Made by a program: the position numbers and the translations under genes. 64,000 nucleotides of DNA, taken from Kitasatospora sp. NBC_01287 (GTDB taxonomy: Bacteria > Actinomycetota > Actinomycetes > Streptomycetales > Streptomycetaceae). Numbering within the stretch: the first letter of the stretch is position 1; every line of letters begins with the position of its first letter. The notes under the pieces are model-generated. The model saw nothing but the letters and a program-made list of their open reading frames with translations. It had not been told where the DNA came from and did not search any database. Where the stretch lies: contig NZ_JAPEPB010000001.1 of the NCBI RefSeq assembly GCF_026340565.1, positions 5,981,001-6,045,000 of the forward strand, in the 5' to 3' direction. Below are positions 58,101 to 64,000 of this stretch, in pieces.

Positions 58101-59207
58101 GACACTCGCGCCCGGGCGCAGCTCTACATCTCGATCTACTTCCCGTTCGTCCAGTTCCTCTCCGACATCGCCGCCACGCTGGTGCTGATCGCCGGCGCCT
58201 CCCGGGTGAACTCCGGGACGCTCACGGTCGGTGCACTGGTCGCCTACCTGCTCTACATCGACCTCTTCTTCGCCCCGGTGAACCAGCTGTCGCAGATCTT
58301 CGACGGCTACCAGCAGGCCTCGGTCGGCCTGGGACGGATCCGCGAGCTGCTGCGCACGCCGACCAGCACGCCCGAGACCACCGAGCCGGTGGCCACCGAG
58401 CGGCTCCGCGGCGAGATCCACTTCGACGGCGTCAGCTTCGCCTACAACGGCGGCGGCGCGGGCAACCCCGAGGTGCTGACCGGCATCGACCTGCGGATCC
58501 CGGCAGGTCAGACGGTCGCGCTGGTCGGCGAGACCGGCGCGGGCAAGTCCACCCTGGTCAAGCTGGTCGCCCGGTTCTACGACGCGACCGGGGGCGCTGT
58601 GCGCGTCGACGGCACCGACGTGACCCGCTACCGCCTGGCGGACTACCGGCACCGGCTGGGTGTGGTGCCGCAGGAGGCCTACCTGTTCGCCGGTACGGTG
58701 CGCGACGCGATCGCCTACGGCCGGCCTGCGGCCACCGACGCGGAGGTCGAGGCCGCGGCCCGCGCGGTCGGCGCCCATCAGATGATCACCACCCTGTCCG
58801 ACGGCTACCAGCACGAGGTCGCGGGACGTGGTCGCAACCTGTCGGCCGGTCAGCGCCAGCTGATCGCGCTGGCCCGGGCCGAACTGGTCGACCCCGACAT
58901 CCTGCTGCTGGACGAGGCCACCGCGGCCCTCGACCTGGCCACCGAGCTGGCGGTCAACCAGGCCTCGGACCGGTTGCGCGACGGCCGAGCCGACCGCCCG
59001 GGCGGTCGCACCACCCTGGTCATCGCGCACCGCCTGACCACCGCCGAGCGGGCGGACCGGGTGGTCGTGCTGGACCACGGCACGGTGGTCGAGGACGGTA
59101 CGCACGCCGAACTGCTCGCGGCTGACGGGGCGTACGCCAAGCTCTGGCGCGCGTTTGTCGCCGATGGCCACCCCCGCGAGCCGGTCTCCGCGGAGGTGAC
59201 GGGCTGA
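55137..59207 (+). CDS. Double ABC exporter (TMD-NBD-TMD-NBD in one chain)
   Basis: A 1356-aa protein, two exporter halves fused. Half 1 has six membrane helices, then an NBD with Walker A LVGASGSGKST, signature LSGGQRQRIALA and Walker B VLLLDDATSAVD. Half 2 has the same order with LVGETGAGKST, LSAGQRQLIALA and ILLLDEATAALD. NBD1 has Asp after Walker B (DDATS) instead of the catalytic Glu, while NBD2 keeps Glu, suggesting one degenerate ATP site, as in many heterodimeric exporters. A TPAP repeat interrupts NBD1 between FHYPD and VLHGLSL. A 75-residue Ala/Thr/Pro linker joins the halves. The frame stays open upstream but ATG 55137 fits a leaderless start. Confidence 0.92.
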   Translation: MPETHGSTREIPAADASTPAPSAAAASDAPGALGDPAALGTPPAPVGWLRRLSTYCWRYRRNFLLSFGASLGGMAVTAIVPLITRLIIDDVVTAHTRSLTPWAIALVVAALLVFGFTQIRRYSAGQVALDVQQDLRSDLFRSLTRLDGAKLDQLDTGQVVSRATSDLQLVHGLLSMLPMMTGNLLLFAMSIAVMLWLSLPLTVIALVMGPVLWWIATLSRKRLFPATWAAQQQAAAVAGVVDAAIGGVRVVKGFGQEAQELDKLEAASRSLFGARLRAIRLNSRFTPALQAVPALGQVAVLALGGWLAVDGDVTLGTFVAFSTYVAQMTGPVRMLTVVLTVGQQARAGVERVFELIDEQPQVTEAPDAQPLRPVDGVPALELDQVDFHYPDQVAQHTGLTPAPTSAPVPTSPTSTPAPTPAPTPAPTPAPTPAPTPAPTPAPTPAPAPTPVLHGLSLRVAPGETLALVGASGSGKSTLAQLIPRFYDPTGGTIRLYGQDLREVTLDSIRAMVGIVPEDSFLFSDSVRANIAYGRPDATEQQVEAAARAARADGFVRELPEGYDTKVGEQGLTLSGGQRQRIALARAILADPQVLLLDDATSAVDPRIEAEIHEALRTVMVGRTTVLIAHRRSTLQLADRIAVLDRGRLLDLGTHEELEARCPQYRALITDPEALAGHTAPTVPPTTAASVATTTATASASTASAAPTAPTSRNATLASARPAPARPALGRAADPALLAQVAALGPATDTPAVPLAQAAAGDPDFSLGRLLKPFRGFLALAFVLLGLDAAAGLVVPILIRHGIDDGVSKAVMSGVTVAAVLALVVVVLDWLVQSLETKVSGRTGERVLYTLRLKIFAHLNRLGLDYYERELSGRIMTRMTTDVDALSSFLQTGVVTSVVSLLTFVGIFAALLIIDVGLALTVFTVLPLLVIATVVFRRKSVAQYEASRELISAVNAGLQENVAGMRIVQAFRREVDTRAEFVERGRAYRDTRARAQLYISIYFPFVQFLSDIAATLVLIAGASRVNSGTLTVGALVAYLLYIDLFFAPVNQLSQIFDGYQQASVGLGRIRELLRTPTSTPETTEPVATERLRGEIHFDGVSFAYNGGGAGNPEVLTGIDLRIPAGQTVALVGETGAGKSTLVKLVARFYDATGGAVRVDGTDVTRYRLADYRHRLGVVPQEAYLFAGTVRDAIAYGRPAATDAEVEAAARAVGAHQMITTLSDGYQHEVAGRGRNLSAGQRQLIALARAELVDPDILLLDEATAALDLATELAVNQASDRLRDGRADRPGGRTTLVIAHRLTTAERADRVVVLDHGTVVEDGTHAELLAADGAYAKLWRAFVADGHPREPVSAEVTG
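56379..56474. repeat. 12-bp in-frame tandem repeat within NBD1 of the ABC exporter gene
   Basis: Eight perfect copies of ACCCCCGCACCC from 56379 to 56474, with degenerate units on both sides, encode a Thr-Pro-Ala-Pro run. The unit keeps reading frame, so its copy number can change without loss of the protein. Confidence 0.95.
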
Positions 59208-59237
59208 ATCGACCGATCGGCCTACTCGACTTCCTGT

Positions 59238-59258
59238 GGGCCTTTCGCGGAAAGGCCC
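59238..59258. terminator. Terminator of the ABC exporter gene
   Basis: A 9-bp perfect stem (59238-59246 with 59250-59258), 3-nt loop, 31 bp after the stop codon. Confidence 0.8.
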
Positions 59259-59429
59259 GTTCGATCACGGACCAATATTGAGCGTGCGCCAACCAGATCG
59301 GCGCAGGGCCATCGGGGCGCCACCTGGTACTGGGGTGGCGCCCCGAGCTGGTAGACAAGCGGGGCGACCGCGCGGACAGCGGTACGCGACCTCCCCCGGT
59401 ACCACCCTCAGGTCGAGAGGCCCCTGCCC

Positions 59430-60923
59430 ATGTTCTCGCGCGCTCGCGAGGCGGGGCGCAGTGCTGCGCACCACGCTCCGACCCTCAGCGCCGCTGGCGC
59501 CCCCACAACCCCTGCCTCCACCGCTCCCGGCCTCGCTGCCGCCGGTCCTGCCACCGCCGACTCGGCCACCGTCAGCGTCACTGCCAGCAGCATCCCTGCC
59601 GACGGTGCCACTACGGCCGGCCGCCCGGGCGACGAAGGCCGAACGTCCACCGCCACACCCCTGGTGCCGCTGGCGGCCCTGTTCACCATCGGCTACCTGC
59701 CCGCCTACCTGGTCCCCACCATCACCGTGCGGCTCACCGGCGACTTCGGCCTGACGGGCACTCAGGCCGGCGGCATCGGCAGCGCCCTGCTGCTCGCCTC
59801 GGCCGCCGCCGGTATCGCGTTGGCGGGCCGGGTCGCCTCGATCGGTCCGGCGCGGCTCGCCCGTGCCGGACTGGCGGTGCTGACCTGCGGCTTCACCCTC
59901 GCCGCCGCGACGCCCGGCGGGTCGGTTCCGCTGCTGGTGGTCGGCTGCCTGCTGGGCGGCCTGGGCGCGGGGACGGCTTCCGCGGTGGCCGGAACGGGTG
60001 TGGCGGCGGCCGCCGATCCGCACCGCGCCTCGGTGCTCGGCCTGCTCACCACCTCCACTGTCGCGGCCGGCCTATACCTGGTGCTGCCCAGGCTCGGGAG
60101 CTCGCACGCCGCCCCGTTCCTGGCGCTCGCAGCCCTGGGCCTGCTCGCCCGTCCGCTGCTGGCCTCCTTGCCGGGCACTGTTCCGCCGGCCGGGACCCCG
60201 CCCCTGACCTCGCCCCCGCCCCTGACCCAGGCTCCGCCCCCGCCCGTGACCCCGAACGCCCGCCACCGCCTGCCCCACCGCACCGCCGGGCTACTGCTGG
60301 CGGTGACCACGGTGCTCTGGGCGATAGCGCAGAACGCGCTCTGGGGTGTCAGCGGCCAGATCGGCCTGCACCGGGTGGGCTTCACCGAGCGGGCACTGGG
60401 CCTGGTCTTCGCGGTGGCGCTGGCCGGCGGGCTCCTGGGCGTGCTGGCGTCCGGGGCGCTCGGCAGCCGGATCGGACGGGTGCTGCCGCTGGGCCTGGGC
60501 ACGGCGGCGATCGCGGCTTGCGTGGCGCTGAGTGCCGCGGCCCGTTCCGCGGTGGGCTTCGCCGGTGGCGAGGTGCTCTGGAACGTGCTCTATCCGCTGG
60601 TGCTGACCTACCTGATCGGGTTGGCGGCCGAGTTGGATCCGGCCGGTCGGTGGACCGTCCTGGTCGGCTCGGCCTCCGCCCTCGGCGTCGCGGGCGGTCC
60701 GCTGACCGGCGCGACCCTGCTCACCGACCTCGGCTGCCCGCTGCTCGCGGCCGTGCTCGGGGGCACGCTGCTGCTCACCGCCGGGCCGCTGGTGCTGCTG
60801 GCCCGCGCGTTCGGCGCCTCGTCGCCGGGTCCGCCGGGTCCGTCGGCGCCGCCGATCCCGCTGCCCACACCGCGAGCCCCCGTTCCACCGGTCCCCGATC
60901 CGACTGCCGCCGAGGCGGCTTGA
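59430..60923 (+). CDS. MFS transporter
   Basis: A 497-aa membrane protein. The first 75 residues are an Ala/Thr-rich cytoplasmic lead. About 12 helices follow, beginning PLVPLAALFTIGYLPAYLVP, with a Pro-rich central loop (TPPLTSPPPLTQAPPPPVTP) between halves and a Pro-rich tail. VGFTERALGLVFAVALAGGL and GSRIGRVLPLGLG in the second half are MFS-like. GAGAGG precedes ATG 59430. The substrate is unknown. It follows the ABC exporter on the same strand but after a terminator. Confidence 0.82.
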   Translation: MFSRAREAGRSAAHHAPTLSAAGAPTTPASTAPGLAAAGPATADSATVSVTASSIPADGATTAGRPGDEGRTSTATPLVPLAALFTIGYLPAYLVPTITVRLTGDFGLTGTQAGGIGSALLLASAAAGIALAGRVASIGPARLARAGLAVLTCGFTLAAATPGGSVPLLVVGCLLGGLGAGTASAVAGTGVAAAADPHRASVLGLLTTSTVAAGLYLVLPRLGSSHAAPFLALAALGLLARPLLASLPGTVPPAGTPPLTSPPPLTQAPPPPVTPNARHRLPHRTAGLLLAVTTVLWAIAQNALWGVSGQIGLHRVGFTERALGLVFAVALAGGLLGVLASGALGSRIGRVLPLGLGTAAIAACVALSAAARSAVGFAGGEVLWNVLYPLVLTYLIGLAAELDPAGRWTVLVGSASALGVAGGPLTGATLLTDLGCPLLAAVLGGTLLLTAGPLVLLARAFGASSPGPPGPSAPPIPLPTPRAPVPPVPDPTAAEAA

Positions 60924-60974
60924 CAGCTTGACAGGCTGACAGCCCGGGTGGACTCGTCGGTCGGCCGGGACGGC

Positions 60975-62018
60975 TCAGGTGGAGATCAGCGAGGAGAGCA
61001 GACCGGACACCTCGGTGCCGCGTGGCAGATCGCTCACCTGCCCGTCCCCCACCTCGACCACCATCCAGCCACCCCCGTCGGCGAGCAGCGCGAGGTCGGT
61101 GGTGACGAACCGACAGCCCAGCGCGCGGACCAGGGAGCGCACCTGGGTCAGGTCGGGGGCCGGGAACACCTCGGGCGTGTCCGGGTGCGGTCCGGTCAGC
61201 ACCGGTTCGCCGTCCACCCACCAGACCCGCGCCTCGGCGGCCCGCTCGGCGCCAGTGACGGTCCCCGCCCCCACCCTGGTCCCGCTTCCTGCGCCGCCTG
61301 TCGGGTCGCCTGCCGGGTCGCCTGCCGGGTCGCCTGTCGGGTCGGCCGACCGGCCGACCGTCGCGCCCGCCGGGGCCGCGACCCGGGCCGTCGTCCGGGA
61401 CCGCCCGCCGCTTCCCTCCGCGGGTGGTACGAAGCTGTGGAACCGCCGCAGCACCACCCCGCCGGCCAGGAACTCGCCCTGCAACTCGACGAAGCGGTCC
61501 ACCACCCTGGCCACCGCCGGCAGGTCGGCCAGCTCGGGGACGAAGCACGCCTCGTGCCACTGGTGCTTTCGGGACTTCACGAAGTCCTTGACAATGGCCG
61601 GCCCGTGCCCGCCGAGCCGGGCCACCGCGTCGGCCAGCTCGCCCGGGTGGTGCTCCGCGGCCAGCCAGACACTGTCGGGGGTGGCACCCTCGAAGGTGCT
61701 GTACCAGCCCGGCAGCTCGTGGGCGGTGGCGTAGGCCGCCGCGCTGGTCAGCAGGTTGCAGCCGCGGTCGGCGAGTGCGCGCACGAAAGCCGCGTAGGCC
61801 GGTACCGGCAGCATCCAGCCGCGGTACCAGGCCGGCCCGATCCCGGGGGGCACCCGGCGCACCGCTTCGGCGGCGTCCCCGGCGAGCAGCGCGTCGTGGT
61901 CGATCAGCGCGGTCTCGCCACCCAGCCCGCGGACCAGTTGGGCCTCGTAGGAGTAGTGCGGGTCGACGCGCCGGGGATTCAGCGGATCCTGCGGCAGCAG
62001 GATGGTCGGGGCTGGCAT
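60975..62018 (-). CDS. ATP-grasp domain protein
   Basis: A 347-aa cytosolic protein. The N-terminal half has PAYAAFVRALADRGCNLLTS, then GPAIVKDFVKSRKHQWHEAC, the ATP-grasp lid-type Lys segment. The C-terminus ends FVTTDLALLADGGGWMVVEV with the metal-binding Glu and GDGQVSDLP. It resembles the ATP-grasp proteins annotated in actinomycetes as DUF4343-like. A D-P-[TA]-G repeat (about residues 225-240) from 15-bp DNA units sits in a loop. ATG 62016-62018 has no RBS but TACCCT upstream suggests a leaderless start. No peptide-precursor gene is nearby. Confidence 0.75.
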   Translation of the reverse strand: MPAPTILLPQDPLNPRRVDPHYSYEAQLVRGLGGETALIDHDALLAGDAAEAVRRVPPGIGPAWYRGWMLPVPAYAAFVRALADRGCNLLTSAAAYATAHELPGWYSTFEGATPDSVWLAAEHHPGELADAVARLGGHGPAIVKDFVKSRKHQWHEACFVPELADLPAVARVVDRFVELQGEFLAGGVVLRRFHSFVPPAEGSGGRSRTTARVAAPAGATVGRSADPTGDPAGDPAGDPTGGAGSGTRVGAGTVTGAERAAEARVWWVDGEPVLTGPHPDTPEVFPAPDLTQVRSLVRALGCRFVTTDLALLADGGGWMVVEVGDGQVSDLPRGTEVSGLLSSLIST

Positions 62019-62220
62019 GGGCCACAGGGTAGCGGCGCACCACGGCCCGGTCCGTGGCTTTGACCGCTCCGCGCGTCGGGCGCGTGCGGTCATCGGCGCG
62101 CTGAGGTGTGCGTCAGGAGCGCGAAGCAGCGCAGCGGCGCACAACACCGTCGGTGAGTGAGCCCCCCGCGCCTGCCCTTCGCGCCCATCCCCAGGGTCCG
62201 CCCCGTCAGGCCGGGCGGAG

Positions 62221-62295
62221 GGAGCACGGGGGCGGCAGGCTCCGAACCGGCAGGCCCTGCCTCAGCCGCGACGGCGCCTGCCGCCCCCGTGCTCC
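62221..62295. terminator. 20-bp perfect inverted repeat at the 3' end of a coding region
   Basis: Arms 62221-62240 and 62276-62295 are perfectly complementary, 35-nt loop. The right arm encodes the last codons of the minus-strand gene ending at 62262, so this may serve as terminator or mRNA-stabilising stem. Confidence 0.65.
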
Positions 62296-63413
62296 GGGGC
62301 GACCTGCCAGTCCCGCGGGCGCAGCTCGCGGTCGTGCAGCGCCTCCGCGTTGATCAGCACGGTCAGCTCGGCGCGGCCGAGCTCCTCGAAGTTGAGTCCG
62401 GTGGCCGTCAGCAGGAGCTCGGTCGGCACCGAGATCGCGATCGACGGGCGCCAGGAGGGCAGCACCGCCAGCGTGGTCCCTTGGCCGACCCGGATCAGCT
62501 GGGCGGTGACCCGGCGGCAGCGCTGGTCCTCCAGGCGTCCGCCGATCCCCGGCACCACTCGGGGACCGCCGATCAGAATGCCCAGCGGCGGCTCGATCGC
62601 CGCGGGCGCCTCGCCTGCCTGAGCGTCAGCAGCCCAGCCGCCGACGGGCCGACCGCCGACCACCGGTCTACCAACGGCTGGTCCACCAACGGCCGGTCCA
62701 CCAGCGACCTGCCCGCCGGCTGCCCGCGCAACGGTTGTCAGAGCCCCGGGCGACGCGGCCGGGGTGGCTGACGAGGAAGCGGCGGCGGCCTCCGCGAGCC
62801 TGGCCGGGTCGAGGTTCCCAGCCGCAGGGTCCGCAGCATCAAGGCCGGCAGCAGCAGGGTCGGTGGCAGCCGGGTTCGCTGCCCCGGCGATCGGTGAGCC
62901 CGCCCGCAGGATGCTCCGGCGCGGCGGGGCCGGACGCCGGATCCGGGGCCGCGCACGCGCGGGCGACGGGCGCCAGCCCTCACTCACCTCGTCCTGGTCC
63001 AGCGGCTCGCCCGAGGCCTGCGCCGACCCACCGTCGGTCAGCAGCTCCTCCAACTGGGGCCGGGGCTGCGGCACGACCCCGGGCGCCCGGTCCAGCGCAG
63101 GGCGCGGTCGGCGCTCTGCTGTCGGATCGACGCCGGCGAGCAGCAGCAACTGCTCCACCTCGGCCACCGACTGATGGCTGGCCACCGCCAGCTGGTCCAG
63201 CTCGGCACCGCGCTCGTAGGCGGCCCGCAACCGTGAGGCCAGCCCGGCCCGCAGGTTCGCCGTCGTGGCGGCGCCGGGATCCCGGCGGACGGGCTGCGGC
63301 GGCGCAGCCGACTCACCGGCCCCGGGCAGCGCGCAGACCTGGGGCAGTTCGGCCGCCCCCGCACCGGCCGGGGGCTGGTTCGGTGCGTCCATCGGTATGA
63401 ACGACGAGCTCAT
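62262..63413 (-). CDS. Conserved hypothetical protein with HTH-like N-terminus
   Basis: A 383-aa protein. Residues about 50-95 contain a helix pair, LRAAYERGAELDQLAVAS then HQSVAEVEQLLLLAGV, that resembles a helix-turn-helix. The middle 130 residues are Ala/Pro/Gly-rich from small DNA repeats (VGGPAVG-like). The C-terminal 110 residues form a compact domain with AIEPPLGILIGGPRVVPGI, IRVGQGTTLAVLPSWRPSIA and GLNFEELGRAELTVLIN. I cannot name the family. ATG 63411-63413 follows GGAGG. It is divergent from the S66 peptidase gene. Confidence 0.65.
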   Translation of the reverse strand: MSSSFIPMDAPNQPPAGAGAAELPQVCALPGAGESAAPPQPVRRDPGAATTANLRAGLASRLRAAYERGAELDQLAVASHQSVAEVEQLLLLAGVDPTAERRPRPALDRAPGVVPQPRPQLEELLTDGGSAQASGEPLDQDEVSEGWRPSPARARPRIRRPAPPRRSILRAGSPIAGAANPAATDPAAAGLDAADPAAGNLDPARLAEAAAASSSATPAASPGALTTVARAAGGQVAGGPAVGGPAVGRPVVGGRPVGGWAADAQAGEAPAAIEPPLGILIGGPRVVPGIGGRLEDQRCRRVTAQLIRVGQGTTLAVLPSWRPSIAISVPTELLLTATGLNFEELGRAELTVLINAEALHDRELRPRDWQVAPEHGGGRRRRG

Positions 63414-63744
63414 CGGTGAGGTCCTCCGGTGTACAGTCCGCCCGAATCTTGCCGTACCTGAGGAAGAACGTCCATGGGATCGCCTGGTCGACCAGGCAAA
63501 CCCCCGCAGGTGACCGCCGGAGCGAGGCCGCGCCGAGGGGCCGGAAACCGTCAAACCCACGGCTCGCAGAACGAGCTGACGCTTTATCGGTCATATGTCT
63601 CATGGAACTCTCATGTGTGCCGGACTCTTTGACCGGCTTGGAGTGCCCACCGGGCGACAATGGACCTGAACGTACGGACGATCGGCGGCCCGGCCGCCTG
63701 CCCACCACCCGCTCACCGCCCCCTCACCTGGAGAACGGACGGCC
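63414..63744. other. Divergent promoter region with 16-bp perfect palindrome
   Basis: 331 bp with no gene. A perfect palindrome GCCTGGTCGACCAGGC lies at 63482-63497, about 70 bp from the minus-strand start. The stretch 63575-63625 is AT-richer and probably holds the promoter of the S66 peptidase gene. Confidence 0.55.
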
Positions 63745-64000
63745 ATGGCCACGCCCGCAGACGGTCTGACCCGCCCCCGCAAGCTCGTCCCCGGCGACCG
63801 GGTGGCCATCGTCGCCCCCAGCGGCCCGATCGACCCGGCCCGACTCGACGCGGGGTGCGCCATCCTGCGCTCCTGGGGCCTGGAACCGGTGATCGCGCCG
63901 CACGTCCTGGACGTCCACCCGCGCCTCGACTACCTGGCCGGCAGGGACGAGGACCGGGCCGCCGACCTCCAGCAGGCCTGGCTCGACCCGTCGATCGCGG
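63745..64000 (+). CDS. LD-carboxypeptidase (peptidase S66), N-terminal part
   Basis: The first 85 residues of a murein peptide recycling enzyme; the rest lies outside the window. The N-terminus LVPGDRVAIVAPSGPIDPAR matches the S66 pattern, in which the first strand leads to the PSGP motif. A typical spacer and second strand follow, GCAILRSWGLEPVIAPHVLD, and then YLAGRDEDRAADLQQAWLDP. Family members cleave L,D bonds to release D-Ala from cytosolic peptides, or are microcin self-immunity proteins (MccF). ATG 63745 has GGAG 11 nt upstream. The catalytic Ser is further downstream. Confidence 0.85.
   Translation, partial: MATPADGLTRPRKLVPGDRVAIVAPSGPIDPARLDAGCAILRSWGLEPVIAPHVLDVHPRLDYLAGRDEDRAADLQQAWLDPSIA

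Overview
The window is about 70 percent GC, dense with small tandem repeats, and reads as chromosomal DNA of a Streptomycetaceae member (Streptomyces or Kitasatospora type). The strongest markers are an AdpA-type regulator that keeps an in-frame TTA codon and lies next to an oligoribonuclease gene, and, about 8 kb further on, an acyl-CoA dehydrogenase / HMG-CoA lyase / biotin-carboxylase / carboxyltransferase / TetR block for leucine-type acyl-CoA breakdown. From memory both sit near each other in Streptomyces coelicolor too.

Layout. 0-3.4 kb: the start of an FAD monooxygenase (cut by the window edge), a divergent TetR regulator, a 95-bp MITE-like inverted-repeat element and a membrane Ser/Thr kinase. 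3.5-10.4 kb: a ketoacyl-synthase-III-like acyltransferase with Ser in place of the usual Cys, an MMPL exporter, an FkbH-like enzyme translationally coupled to an acyl carrier protein, and a small membrane protein. This looks like a compact ACP-bound C3-unit (glyceryl) pathway. 10.4-13.8 kb: a DrrAB-like ABC exporter, a DUF4097 beta-repeat protein and a HicB-like RHH protein whose start overlaps a 68-bp nested palindrome. 14-24 kb: membrane proteins, a DHA2 exporter, a Na+/H+ antiporter, pgi, a secreted GH2 exo-glucosaminidase, and two identical tRNA-Lys(CTT) genes.

24-30 kb: a one-strand set: a Cas4/RecB-like nuclease with a four-Cys Fe-S signature, an unknown 532-aa protein and a UPF1/Dna2-type SF1 helicase, all overlapping by 4 nt, followed by a small protein and a prim-pol-like protein. 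This split-Dna2-like module is one of the best candidates here for an under-described system. 30-36 kb: a histidine phosphatase, an NsdA-type TPR regulator, a spermidine-synthase-like protein, a LAXTG sortase-anchored protein, a hotdog thioesterase and tRNA-His. 36-46 kb: orn-adpA, HAD hydrolase, universal stress protein, serine hydrolase and a NarL-type two-component pair.

46-55 kb: the acyl-CoA/leucine degradation genes with a TetR regulator and a clear palindromic operator. 55-64 kb: a fused double ABC exporter with a Thr-Pro-Ala-Pro repeat inside its first nucleotide-binding domain, an MFS protein, an ATP-grasp protein, a conserved hypothetical, and the start of an S66 LD-carboxypeptidase. 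Nearly every transcription unit ends in a strong perfect hairpin. All calls come from reading the sequence; no database search was run.
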